From the NCBI GenBank assembly GCA_945867285.1, contig CAMBHX010000021.1:1-17907 (forward strand): 17,907 nucleotides of DNA. Direction: 5' to 3'. Both the position numbers and the translations under genes were made by a program. The DNA is from Sulfuricurvum sp. IAE1 (GTDB taxonomy: Bacteria > Campylobacterota > Campylobacteria > Campylobacterales > Sulfurimonadaceae). Positions 7,336 to 14,664 of the stretch are shown here, piece after piece. The notes under the pieces are model-generated. The model had not been told where the DNA came from. It worked only from the letters and a program-made list of their open reading frames with translations, and searched no databases. Numbering within the stretch: the first letter of the stretch is position 1; each line of letters starts with the position of its first letter.

Positions 7336-7962
7336 TTATTTCGAGTAAAGCTCAACGATTAGACGTTCTTCAACTGGGATAACAACCTCTTCACGCTCAG
7401 GTAAACGAGTAAAAATACCGAATACTTTAGCTTGATCAATATCAACCCATGAAGCAAGACCTGTTTGGTTTGTCAATTCCATTGCACGAACAACTTGATT
7501 GTTCTTTTTGCTTTTTTCATTAATCTCAATTTTCTGTCCCGGCTTAACACGGTAAGAAGGGATATCAACACGCTTGCCATCGACTAATACGTGACAGTGA
7601 TTTACCAATTGGCGAGCAAAACGACGTGTTGTAGCAAAGCCCATACGGTAAACAACATTATCAAGACGTTGTTCAAGAAGCATAATTAAATTTGTACCTG
7701 TATTTCCTTGGCGACGCTTTGCTTCATCAAACAATGAATGCATTTGTTTTTCGCTCAAACCGTACATAAACTTCGCTTTTTGTTTTTCACGAAGCTGTGT
7801 ACCGTACTCAGAAATTTTTGTACGACGCTGACCGTGCTGACCAGGTCCGTAAGGACGCTTGTCAAGAGCACTTTTACCAGCTAAACGACGCTCACCTTTT
7901 AGTCCAAGGCTAACACCAAATCGTCTTTCGATTTTTTCTACGGGTCCTCTATATCTTGCCAT
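7336..7962 (-). CDS. rpsD: 30S ribosomal protein S4
   Basis: Primary binding protein of the 16S 5' domain and, in E. coli, the translational repressor of the alpha operon. The N-terminus MARYRGPVEKIERRFG is diagnostic. The S4 RNA-binding domain lies at about residues 98-160 (MLLEQRLDNVVYRMGFATTR, then LVNHCHVLVDGKRVDIPSY). The N-terminal part has no zinc cysteines, so it is the C-minus form. 208 residues is normal. AAGGAG precedes the ATG at 7962 and the gap to rpsK is 11 bases. Autoregulation at the rpmJ leader is conceivable but not demonstrated for this group. Confidence 0.98.
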   Translation of the reverse strand: MARYRGPVEKIERRFGVSLGLKGERRLAGKSALDKRPYGPGQHGQRRTKISEYGTQLREKQKAKFMYGLSEKQMHSLFDEAKRRQGNTGTNLIMLLEQRLDNVVYRMGFATTRRFARQLVNHCHVLVDGKRVDIPSYRVKPGQKIEINEKSKKNNQVVRAMELTNQTGLASWVDIDQAKVFGIFTRLPEREEVVIPVEERLIVELYSK

Positions 7963-7973
7963 AAGTAAGCTCC

Positions 7974-8366
7974 TTACACACGTCGGCGCTTAGGCGCACG
8001 ACATCCATTGTGAGGTAGTGGAGTAACGTCTTTCATAAATGAAACACGAAGACCCTCGATAGCACCAACACTTTTTACTGCAGTTTCACGACCAGAACCT
8101 GGACCTTGAACCTTGATTCCCACTTCTTTAATACCGTGGACCATTGCTTTTCCCATCGCATCTTCCACTGCTTGTTGAGCAGCAAAAGGAGTCGATTTTT
8201 TTGAACCCTTGAATCCTAATGAACCAGCTGAGCTCCATGCGATCATGTTACCCATCTCGTCCGTTACGGTTACAAGAGTATTGTTAAATGATGCTAAGAT
8301 ATGTACAATACCTTTGGCAATATTCTTTTTAATGACCTTTTTACGGGTTGCTTTTCTTTTTGCCAT
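7974..8366 (-). CDS. rpsK: 30S ribosomal protein S11
   Basis: Small-subunit platform protein near the E site. Recognised by GIVHILASFNNTLVTVTDEM (about residues 19-38), SAGSLGFKGSKKSTPFAAQQ, VQGPGSGRETAVKS and the tail DVTPLPHNGCRAPKRRRV. 130 residues is full length. The basic N-terminus (MAKRKATRKKVIKK) is typical. AAGGGG lies upstream of the ATG at 8366, and 11 bases separate it from each neighbour (rpsM and rpsD), as expected for a tightly co-translated ribosomal operon. Confidence 0.98.
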   Translation of the reverse strand: MAKRKATRKKVIKKNIAKGIVHILASFNNTLVTVTDEMGNMIAWSSAGSLGFKGSKKSTPFAAQQAVEDAMGKAMVHGIKEVGIKVQGPGSGRETAVKSVGAIEGLRVSFMKDVTPLPHNGCRAPKRRRV

Positions 8367-8377
8367 ACTCTATCCCC

Positions 8378-8749
8378 TTATCTTGACGCTGAGCCAATAG
8401 TTTTCTTCTTACCTTTGCGGGTACGAGCATTTGTTTTGGTTTTTTGACCACGACATGGTAAACCTTTACGGTGACGAAGACCACGGTAAGAACCAAGATC
8501 CATCAACGCTTTGATATCCATAGCAACTTGCTTACGAAGATCACCCTCTACAGGGATATTGCTTGCACGAATCTCTTTTGCGATTGTTGCAGCATCATCT
8601 TCACTGAGCTCATATACACGCTTGTTATAATCAAGCCCAGTAGCGTCCAAAATTTTACGTGATGTATGTAACCCAATACCATAGATATAAGTTAATGCAT
8701 ACTCTAGACGTTTTTTCTTAGGTAAGTCCACACCAGCAATACGTGCCAT
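8378..8749 (-). CDS. rpsM: 30S ribosomal protein S13
   Basis: Head protein that forms inter-subunit bridges and contacts P-site tRNA. MARIAGVDLPKKKRLEYALT at the N-terminus, YIYGIGLHTSRKILDATG after it, and the C-terminal LGSYRGLRHRKGLPCRGQKT followed by the basic tail TNARTRKGKKK are all family signatures. 123 residues. Its ATG at 8749 lies only 2 bases after the rpmJ stop, and its ribosome binding site (AAGGAT) overlaps the rpmJ C-terminus, so the two are coupled. Confidence 0.98.
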   Translation of the reverse strand: MARIAGVDLPKKKRLEYALTYIYGIGLHTSRKILDATGLDYNKRVYELSEDDAATIAKEIRASNIPVEGDLRKQVAMDIKALMDLGSYRGLRHRKGLPCRGQKTKTNARTRKGKKKTIGSASR

Positions 8750-8751
8750 GC

Positions 8752-8865
8752 TTATCCTTGTCTTTGTTTATGTTTTGGGGTTTTGCAGATAACTCGTACA
8801 ATCCCTTTGCGTTTAACGATTTTACAATCGTCGCACATTTTCTTCACTGAAGAACGAACTTTCAT
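8752..8865 (-). CDS. rpmJ: 50S ribosomal protein L36 (zinc-ribbon form)
   Basis: A 37-residue gene, easily missed: MKVRSSVKKMCDDCKIVKRK, then GIVRVICKTPKHKQRQG. The zinc ligands Cys11, Cys14, Cys27 and His32 are all present, so this is the C-plus, zinc-binding form of L36. It is the first gene of the alpha operon. The 5' neighbour usually found in this group (infA, then map and secY) is absent, and hom lies upstream instead. The ATG at 8865 follows GGGAGC. A 5' leader containing a 6-pair hairpin (8904-8923) and two candidate promoters precede it. Confidence 0.97.
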   Translation of the reverse strand: MKVRSSVKKMCDDCKIVKRKGIVRVICKTPKHKQRQG

Positions 8866-8903
8866 GTCATGCTCCCAATCGTTAAATCCCTTTGTCTCTC
8901 GTA

Positions 8904-8923
8904 GGTGCGCAGCATGCCACACC
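8904..8923 (-). promoter_or_regulatory. Leader hairpin upstream of rpmJ
   Basis: On the minus-strand RNA, GGUGUG pairs with CGCACC (6 pairs, one U-G) around the loop GCAUGCUG, about 38 bases before the rpmJ start. It sits inside the predicted transcript of either promoter. In E. coli the alpha operon leader folds into a pseudoknot bound by S4; a similar role here is an inference from position only. Confidence 0.4.
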
Positions 8924-8948
8924 AATACTTGTAACTACCCTTATAGCA

Positions 8949-8977
8949 GTTATAAACATTCAACGAATTTTGTCCAA
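8949..8977 (-). promoter_or_regulatory. Candidate rpmJ promoter, proximal (TTGGAC-17-TATAAC)
   Basis: On the minus strand, TTGGAC (8977-8972) and TATAAC (8954-8949) are separated by exactly 17 bases, a near-consensus vegetative pair about 84 bases before rpmJ. It competes with the distal -10 at 8997-9002, and both may be used. Confidence 0.5.
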
Positions 8978-8996
8978 GAGGGCAAAGTGGAAGCGA

Positions 8997-9002
8997 ATTT
9001 TA
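8997..9002 (-). promoter_or_regulatory. Candidate rpmJ promoter, distal (-10 TAAAAT)
   Basis: TAAAAT is followed on the minus strand by TCGCTTCCA. The same block in the same register follows the -10 box of the rpmE promoter (14954-14959). No clear -35 is seen; the upstream 20 bases are AT-rich. The shared block is the main reason to call this a promoter. Confidence 0.45.
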
Positions 9003-9063
9003 CATTAATTTAAGTTAAAGTTTTATTAAGGAAAAATGTAGCGATTATTTCGAACCATCGGCA

Positions 9064-9086
9064 CACCCTGAAACAAGCTCAAGATG
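9064..9086 (-). repeat. REP-like palindrome / possible hom terminator
   Basis: On the minus-strand RNA, CAUCUUGA pairs with UCAGGGUG over 8 positions (two wobble pairs) around GCUUGUU, 18-40 bases after the hom stop. The plus-strand text CACCCTGAAACAAGCTCAAG resembles dispersed intergenic palindromes of many bacteria of the CCCTGAA-ACAAG-TTCAGGG type, as I remember them. No U-run follows, so a simple intrinsic terminator is doubtful. Only one copy lies in this window. Confidence 0.4.
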
Positions 9087-9104
9087 GACCGAATCGGAAG
9101 TTAT

Positions 9105-10364
9105 TTACACAATTCTTATCATGTAAGGGGTATCTAGAACAGCCTCAAGTTTTTCAAGATCATTAATGAGATTACGTATAGAATATTCACGTGTTTCATG
9201 CGTAGCAAAAAGAAGTTGAGTGCATTCCCGCTCACTTGGACGCTGAATCATCGCTTCAACTGAAATAGTGTGCCCAGCAAAGAGTTGTGTAATTTGTGCC
9301 AATATCCCAGGCTTATCAGTAATACGTAGACGCAAATAATATTTAGAAACTATGGTATCAGGATTTTTTAGCGTCAATCCCTCTTCGAGAGGATGATTAA
9401 ATCCTAACATGGGAGAGCGTTTACCAGATCGAACAATATCAATAATATTAGCAACCACTGCACTAGCAGTTGCATTTCCACCTGCCCCTGCACCGTAGTA
9501 CAATGTCTCTCCAACACGATCACCCACTACACTGATTCCGTTCATCACTCCATCGATTTTAGCAATCATCTCTTCATTTTTGACCAGTGCTGCGTGGACA
9601 CGTAACTCCACCTCACTGCCATCACGTTTTGCGATTCCAAGCAGTTTAATGGTGTAACCAAACTCTTTTGCAAACGAAATATCTTCTTGAGTAACACCCG
9701 TAATTCCCTCAATCAATATCTCTTCAGGCTTAGCGTCAATACCATAAGCAATTGAGGCTAAAATCAAGAGCTTGTGTGCCGCATCAAAACCACCTACATC
9801 AAAAGTAGGATCCGCTTCAGCATATCCTAGTGACTGTGCTTCACTCAAAACAGCATCAAAGCAGACACCCTCTTTCATCATTTTACTAAGCATAAAATTA
9901 CATGTACCATTCATAATACCACGAATTGAGAGTATATGGTTCGCCGAAAGTCCATCACGTAAAGCATTAATAATAGGAATACCCCCAGCAACACTAGCTT
10001 CAAATTCAAAAGGGATATTTCCAGCAATTTCTTGAAGTTCGTATCTATGATACGCTAAAAGTGCTTTGTTAGCTGTAACTACAGCTTTACCATTTTTTAA
10101 TGCCAGCTTATGAAGTTCAAAAGGGAGTTCAATTCCTCCCATGAGCTCTACTACAATGTCAATCTCAGGGTCATTGACAAGAGTATAAGGATCAAGACCT
10201 GCCATAATATCTAAATCAGCTATCTTGCTTACATCTCGCACAACACCACTTTTGACTACGATCTCTTCACCTGAACGGGCTGTAATAATCTCTTTGTTTT
10301 CATTTAATATCTCAACAACCGCTCGACCTACCGTACCTACTCCCAATACTCCAATACGAACCAC
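9105..10364 (-). CDS. hom: Homoserine dehydrogenase, GTG start
   Basis: Reduces aspartate semialdehyde to homoserine, the branch to threonine, methionine and isoleucine. The Rossmann motif GVLGVGTVG is at residues 5-13, VTANKALLA near 95-103, and the catalytic region has GIMNGTCNFMLSKM and AEADPTFDVGGFDAAHK. A C-terminal ACT domain (about 345-419, RLRITDKPGILAQITQLFAG) suggests feedback control by an amino acid, usually threonine. It is monofunctional, with no aspartokinase domain. The start is GTG at 10364, directly abutting the TAA of the aminotransferase; AAAGG lies about 7 bases upstream inside that gene. The pair is almost certainly co-translated. Confidence 0.96.
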   Translation of the reverse strand: MVRIGVLGVGTVGRAVVEILNENKEIITARSGEEIVVKSGVVRDVSKIADLDIMAGLDPYTLVNDPEIDIVVELMGGIELPFELHKLALKNGKAVVTANKALLAYHRYELQEIAGNIPFEFEASVAGGIPIINALRDGLSANHILSIRGIMNGTCNFMLSKMMKEGVCFDAVLSEAQSLGYAEADPTFDVGGFDAAHKLLILASIAYGIDAKPEEILIEGITGVTQEDISFAKEFGYTIKLLGIAKRDGSEVELRVHAALVKNEEMIAKIDGVMNGISVVGDRVGETLYYGAGAGGNATASAVVANIIDIVRSGKRSPMLGFNHPLEEGLTLKNPDTIVSKYYLRLRITDKPGILAQITQLFAGHTISVEAMIQRPSERECTQLLFATHETREYSIRNLINDLEKLEAVLDTPYMIRIV

Positions 10365-11585
10365 TTAAACGCCTTTACTATCAAATTCAGACAAGAATTG
10401 TTTGATATTTTTAGCAGCTTGACGGATACGTTTATCATTTTCAATCAATGCAATACGAACATATTCATCACCGTATTCACCAAAACCAATTCCTGGAGCT
10501 ACAGCTACATTGGCATCTACCAAAAGACGTTTTGAAAATTCTAAACTGCCTAAATAACGCGCACATTCAGGGATACGTGCCCACACAAACATCGAGGCTT
10601 GATTACGTCGAACCGGCCATCCTGCACGATTGAATGCCTCAATGAGAATATCTTGACGATGATCATATTTGTCAGTAATCTCAGCAACGCACGTTTGATC
10701 TCCATTGAGTGCGATTGTTGCTGCCACTTGTATAGGTGTAAACATCCCATAATCCAACCAGCTTTTGATCTTTTGCAAAGCACCGATAAGCTTGGGGTTA
10801 CCAACAAAAAAACCAACACGCCATCCTGCCATGTTATAACTTTTAGAGAGAGTAAAACTCTCAACAGCAACATCTTTTGCCCCTGGAACACTCATAATAG
10901 ATGGCGTTTTATAGCCATTAAACGTTAAATCCCCATATGCGATATCACTAATGATATAAAAACGTTCTTTTTTGGCCATTGCAACAATACGAGTATAGAA
11001 ATCAGGTGTTACCGTAGCCGTAGTAGGATTATGCGGAAAGTTGACCACCACAAATTTAGGTTTAGGAAATGAAATATGAAATGCATGTTCAAGACGTTCA
11101 AAAAATAGGTCTTCATTTACTTTATAATCTTCATCAAAAGGTAGTTCCATTTTTTGAACATTTCCTCCTGCCAAAATAAACCCATAAGAATGAATAGGAT
11201 AAGTTGGGTCTGGAACAACAGCAACATCGCCTGGATTGGTAATAGCGTATGCTAAGTGAGCATATCCCTCTTTAGAACCCATTGTTGCAACTGCTTCGGT
11301 TTCAGGGTCAAGATCTACATCATAACGACGTTTATACCAATCACAAATGGCGCCACGAAGCTTTGGAATACCTTTGGAGGCTGAATATCCATGAACTTTA
11401 GTTTTTTTGGCGGATTCGATAAGTTTTTCACGAATATGCAATGGAGTGTCACCATCGGGATTTCCCATACTAAAATCGATAACATCTGCACCTGAACGTC
11501 TACGAGCCATTTTAAGCTCATTGACTTCAGCAAAAACATATTTCGGAAGTCGTTTGATCCGATCAAATTGGATTTCATCAAACAT
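10365..11585 (-). CDS. AlaC-type class I/II aminotransferase
   Basis: PLP-dependent transaminase, 406 residues. The PLP lysine is Lys248 in FTLSKSYNMAGWRVGF. Other family blocks are FSMGNPDGDTPLHI (about 38-51), HGYSASKGIPKLR, NFPHNPTTATV (about 182-192) and the C-terminal GIGFGEYGDEYVRIALIEN. It closely resembles E. coli AlaC over its whole length, so alanine-pyruvate transamination is the nearest characterised activity. Placement directly before hom suggests aspartate/oxaloacetate or diaminopimelate-type transamination in the aspartate family instead. I therefore give no symbol. ATG at 11585 with AGGTG upstream; 0 bases to hom. Confidence 0.93.
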   Translation of the reverse strand: MFDEIQFDRIKRLPKYVFAEVNELKMARRRSGADVIDFSMGNPDGDTPLHIREKLIESAKKTKVHGYSASKGIPKLRGAICDWYKRRYDVDLDPETEAVATMGSKEGYAHLAYAITNPGDVAVVPDPTYPIHSYGFILAGGNVQKMELPFDEDYKVNEDLFFERLEHAFHISFPKPKFVVVNFPHNPTTATVTPDFYTRIVAMAKKERFYIISDIAYGDLTFNGYKTPSIMSVPGAKDVAVESFTLSKSYNMAGWRVGFFVGNPKLIGALQKIKSWLDYGMFTPIQVAATIALNGDQTCVAEITDKYDHRQDILIEAFNRAGWPVRRNQASMFVWARIPECARYLGSLEFSKRLLVDANVAVAPGIGFGEYGDEYVRIALIENDKRIRQAAKNIKQFLSEFDSKGV

Positions 11586-11619
11586 AATTCACACCTGCCA
11601 TTAAAAAATTGTGCCATTC

Positions 11620-11635
11620 TAGCACTTTTGTGCTA
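11620..11635 (-). other. Hairpin / possible promoter between exported protein and aminotransferase
   Basis: TAGCAC and GTGCTA (6-base perfect arms, 4-base loop) lie in the 67-base gap before the aminotransferase. On the minus strand the 3' arm runs into TAGAAT, a possible -10 box, and a run of six T follows 10 bases later. It might end the upstream unit, help initiate the next one, or neither. Confidence 0.3.
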
Positions 11636-11652
11636 CACACAAGCTTATATAC

Positions 11653-12294
11653 CTAATGCGATGGCTGTTCTCGAAGATGTTCGATGTATGTTCCTTCTTT
11701 AAGCAACTTCATCCCATTACTGTTTGAGACTTTCAAGTAAGCTGTCCCTTGCGGCAATAAAAAATCCAATCTGGCTTTAGAGGTAAATTCTCGTACAGAT
11801 TCTAAGACAGTCATAGACGCATCCAAAAGAGCAATTTCAGGATACCATTTGCCAACATAAGGGGCTTCAATTGTCAATGCACTGCTTTCATCAACCCTAA
11901 ACCAACCGACATTTGAACTTTTCTTCATTTCAGCGCCTTCATCAGGAGAAATTATTGGAATACTCCAGTGAAATTGCGAGATATCCAATAACAGCAACCA
12001 TTTTTTCTCTTTTACGGTTGCTTTGGTGAGAAGTATCCCATTCTCCTTTAAAATTTCACTAAAATAACGACCCTCAAAAGATTTAATACCACTTGCGATG
12101 ACTTCAAGACGGATGCCTTCTTCATCTCTTACCGTTTTTATTATTTTCACTTTTTGCCCTGTCATGTGCAAAGCTTGTAGTATTATTTTTGTTGAAAGAA
12201 TTGTTCCACTAGAGCAGTGGATATCTAGTATCTGCTGATTTTCCTTTCCATGAAGAATAGCCAAAAGCACATAAAGCCAGACAACTAACTTCAC
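11653..12294 (-). CDS. Putative exported protein of unknown function
   Basis: 213 residues. The N-terminus MKLVVWLYVLLAILHG has a lysine, then an uninterrupted hydrophobic core of about 13 residues, which fits a Sec signal peptide. No other membrane helix is seen, so a periplasmic location is likely. The rest is predicted to be mostly beta structure with several Gly/Trp-containing strands (GWFRVDES, APYVGKWYPEIALLDAS) and no recognised catalytic motif. The start is GTG at 12294, sharing one base with the TAG of the RodZ-like gene; GAGGGG lies about 10 bases upstream. The last-base overlap and same strand suggest that it works with that membrane protein. I cannot assign a family. Confidence 0.75.
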   Translation of the reverse strand: MKLVVWLYVLLAILHGKENQQILDIHCSSGTILSTKIILQALHMTGQKVKIIKTVRDEEGIRLEVIASGIKSFEGRYFSEILKENGILLTKATVKEKKWLLLLDISQFHWSIPIISPDEGAEMKKSSNVGWFRVDESSALTIEAPYVGKWYPEIALLDASMTVLESVREFTSKARLDFLLPQGTAYLKVSNSNGMKLLKEGTYIEHLREQPSH

Positions 12295-13130
12295 TACCAG
12301 TTTGCCCCTCTGTTTTTAGCACGAAATTGGGAATGACTCAGTTGATACAATCTTCCTTTTTCATATAAAAACCATACAGTATCTCTCTCATCAAGGGTAC
12401 TATTCTTGTCCGAATCTACTAGCATTAAACGTCCATGTCCAAACATAAGCAAACTATCTTTAGTATTCTCCATTGTAATAGGCTGATCAGTTACTTTTTG
12501 AGTTTTTACACCCGTCTTTAAGTCCATTGTCCCAATCCATACCTTATTGAGAGGAATTATGGTAATAATTTTTCCCAAATCCGTTCCACTACTTTTTGTA
12601 GACTCACTTTGATTACCATCAATAGTGACTGCAGCAAATGCAGTGGTACTATTAGCTTCGGTCGTATTAATGTCACTGGCATTAACATCCAAAGGAGACA
12701 CTAGCGTCGTGTTAACTTCCACCACTTGCACAGAGGCACTACTAAGTTGTAACACATCCTCTTTAGGCGATGATCCAAGAGAACTTTGCATTTTTCCAGC
12801 AATTATAATTAAAACAATAATAAGCGCTAGTATTCCAATGAGCCACCACTTTTTTGAATGAGACTGGGCTTGCAATATAATAGATTGTTTAGTAACAGCA
12901 ATATCAGGATGAAAATCTACATATTCATCAAACTCTGCCCTCAGATCATCCAAATTAATCTGATATTCCCGCTCTAAAATCGAAATAAAACCCATAAATT
13001 GAACACGGTTCATATCCCCAAAAGATTTGTTTAAAATTTGATCAACTTTAGAACGTGCAATATGAGTACTCTCGTGAATACTACTGCATCCGAGTTCTTG
13101 CAAATCTTTAAAAGTCGTTATAGCACTCAT
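12294..13130 (-). CDS. RodZ-like single-pass membrane protein with N-terminal HTH-like domain
   Basis: 278 residues in four parts. Residues 1-75 form a helical, helix-turn-helix-like domain (THIARSKVDQILNKSF, then VQFMGFISILEREYQINLDDL). Residues about 95-112 are a membrane helix preceded by HSKKWW. Residues about 115-185 are a Ser/Thr/Asn/Val-rich low-complexity linker. Residues about 186-278 are a small beta-rich domain, GKIITIIPLNKVWIGTMDL onward. With cytoplasmic HTH, one helix and an outer domain, this is the layout of RodZ, which links MreB to the wall machinery. Sequence similarity to RodZ is not clear to me, so function is inferred from layout only. It overlaps rlmB by 4 bases (ATGA) and the exported protein by one. 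Confidence 0.8.
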   Translation of the reverse strand: MSAITTFKDLQELGCSSIHESTHIARSKVDQILNKSFGDMNRVQFMGFISILEREYQINLDDLRAEFDEYVDFHPDIAVTKQSIILQAQSHSKKWWLIGILALIIVLIIIAGKMQSSLGSSPKEDVLQLSSASVQVVEVNTTLVSPLDVNASDINTTEANSTTAFAAVTIDGNQSESTKSSGTDLGKIITIIPLNKVWIGTMDLKTGVKTQKVTDQPITMENTKDSLLMFGHGRLMLVDSDKNSTLDERDTVWFLYEKGRLYQLSHSQFRAKNRGANW

Positions 13131-13804
13131 CGCATTCTTTCCATTAAAATTGCCCCTGCAACACCTACGTTAAGAGAGTCAAAATCATGTGCCATTGGGA
13201 TTGACACACCAAAATCCAACCCTTTTTCAACACGGCCACTTAATCCATCACCTTCACTGCCCAAAATTAATACTCGCTTTCCATCACACGTAAGTTCACG
13301 AATATTTTGACCATCTAATGTTGCCCCATAGAGAGTAAAGCCCGATTGTTTGAGTTCATGCATCACATCATGAATATTATGTATAACTACAATCGGCAAA
13401 TCTAATACTGCACCACTGCTGGTTCGAATCAATGCTTCGAGATTAGGTTCACGTATCCCCGTAATCACCAAAGCATCTACCCCAAGAGCATAAGCACTAC
13501 GTACCAAAGAACCCATATTTCCCATATCCGTAACGGAGCTCAAAATAACAATAAACTCGCATTTTTTTAAAAATGGAGCAGCATAGGGGACGATTTGAGA
13601 AATTTCGGCAATATATCCCTGATGATTTCCCCCTTTTACCATCGATTGTGCGGCATTTTCTGGAATTCGTTTAATTTCAAAACCCATTTTCATCAGTTGC
13701 CCGTATTCTTTTTTCTCCACTTCTTTGGCAAGATAGAGTGTTTTAATCCGTTCTCTATGACGTTCGATAGCATAAAAAACAGGTTGTTTTCCATAAATGA
13801 GCAT
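13127..13804 (-). CDS. rlmB: TrmH-family 23S rRNA (guanosine 2'-O) methyltransferase
   Basis: SPOUT methyltransferase using S-adenosylmethionine. All three motifs are visible: NMGSLVRSAYALGVDALV (motif 1 Asn and Arg), LILGSEGDGLSGRV (motif 2) and IPMAHDFDSLNVGVAGAILM (motif 3, knot). The N-terminal IYGKQPVFYAIER (substrate-binding domain) matches RlmB, which methylates G2251 of 23S rRNA; a tRNA target is less likely but possible. The ATG at 13804 (225 residues) is chosen over a GTG 36 bases upstream. AAGGA lies ahead of it, and the longer version would overlap rsmI. It lies 8 bases after rsmI and overlaps the next gene by 4. Confidence 0.9.
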   Translation of the reverse strand: MLIYGKQPVFYAIERHRERIKTLYLAKEVEKKEYGQLMKMGFEIKRIPENAAQSMVKGGNHQGYIAEISQIVPYAAPFLKKCEFIVILSSVTDMGNMGSLVRSAYALGVDALVITGIREPNLEALIRTSSGAVLDLPIVVIHNIHDVMHELKQSGFTLYGATLDGQNIRELTCDGKRVLILGSEGDGLSGRVEKGLDFGVSIPMAHDFDSLNVGVAGAILMERMR

Positions 13805-13812
13805 ATTAGTCC

Positions 13813-14622
13813 TTATAAGTTTAAGAGGCGCGTATAGCACTCTTTGGGATTCTCCCCCGTAATTTTTGCAATCAGCTTGGACGCTGCTTTTTTGGGTATA
13901 TCCAATGCCAAAATATCCATCTCATTCAAGCTCGCTCCGCAAGAGCCCGAAGCTTCAATCACCACTACCCATTCACCTCTTATCTCACTTTCCATCATCC
14001 CAAGCACCTGAAGAGGCACTCCATGATAAAAAGATTGATATTTTTTGGTTATCTCTTTGGCGCAAAAAACACGACGATCAGGTGTTAATTGATGAATTTC
14101 TTGCAGTAGTTTATCTAATCTTTTAGGAGATTCATACAAAACTGTTGTGTACCCATTGAAAAGCGCCTCTTGCAGTGCTTTTGATCTATCATTACCTTTA
14201 TGAGGTAAAAAGCCAAAAAAGAGCATTTTTGTCTCACAAAAACCACTTGCCACAAAAGCAGTCAAAACAGCATTGGCTCCGGGTAAAATATCATACTTTA
14301 TCCCATGATCCAGACAATAGCGCACCAATAATTGCCCTGGATCACTAATTCCAGGCATCCCAGCATCACTGACATACACTACGTTTGCAGTAAAAAAATC
14401 AAGCGTGAGCGAAGCTACAAAATCAGCTTCATTATGAGAATGCAGACTTAAAAACTGTGGTTCGGTAGTAGTAAGACCATGTCGCTCTTTGAGTAAATGA
14501 ATAAGCTTTTTAGTAACACGAGTATCTTCGCATAAAATGATATCAGCAGTAGAGAGAACTTCAAGAGAACGAATGGAGATGTCGGAAATATTTCCTATAG
14601 GAGTGGGAACGAGACTTAGCAT
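13813..14622 (-). CDS. rsmI: 16S rRNA (cytidine1402-2'-O)-methyltransferase
   Basis: Tetrapyrrole-methylase-fold enzyme that 2'-O-methylates C1402 at the ribosomal P site. Motifs in order: MLSLVPTPIGNISDISIRSL at the start, CEDTRVTKKL, YVSDAGMPGISDPG, LPGANAVLTAF, FGFLPHKGNDRSKAL and YESPKRL, then CAKEITKKYQSFYHG. The ATG at 14622 (269 residues) is used. A TTG 33 bases upstream has no ribosome binding site and would add 11 residues unlike the family. It lies 42 bases after rpmE and 8 before rlmB. The residues after about 235 are short and basic, ending KECYTRLLNL, typical of RsmI tails. Confidence 0.95.
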   Translation of the reverse strand: MLSLVPTPIGNISDISIRSLEVLSTADIILCEDTRVTKKLIHLLKERHGLTTTEPQFLSLHSHNEADFVASLTLDFFTANVVYVSDAGMPGISDPGQLLVRYCLDHGIKYDILPGANAVLTAFVASGFCETKMLFFGFLPHKGNDRSKALQEALFNGYTTVLYESPKRLDKLLQEIHQLTPDRRVFCAKEITKKYQSFYHGVPLQVLGMMESEIRGEWVVVIEASGSCGASLNEMDILALDIPKKAASKLIAKITGENPKECYTRLLNL

Positions 14623-14664
14623 TATTTTGCTCGATTTCTGCCCCAAAAGAGGCAAATGGTTAAC

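Noticed and set aside
8783..9013. Plus-strand open frame across rpmJ and its leader
   Set aside because: It is antisense to rpmJ and the promoter region; no ribosome binding site or protein-like composition.
9040..9060. tRNA-like T-loop text GGTTCGAAAT on the minus strand
   Set aside because: No acceptor, D or anticodon stem can be built around it.
13127..13840. Longer rlmB from a GTG at 13840 (237 residues)
   Set aside because: It would overlap rsmI by 28 bases. The ATG at 13804 has AAGGA ahead of it and begins the family-like IYGKQPVFYAIE.
13813..14655. Longer rsmI from a TTG at 14655
   Set aside because: No ribosome binding site, and the extra 11 residues do not match the family, which starts just before VPTPIGN.
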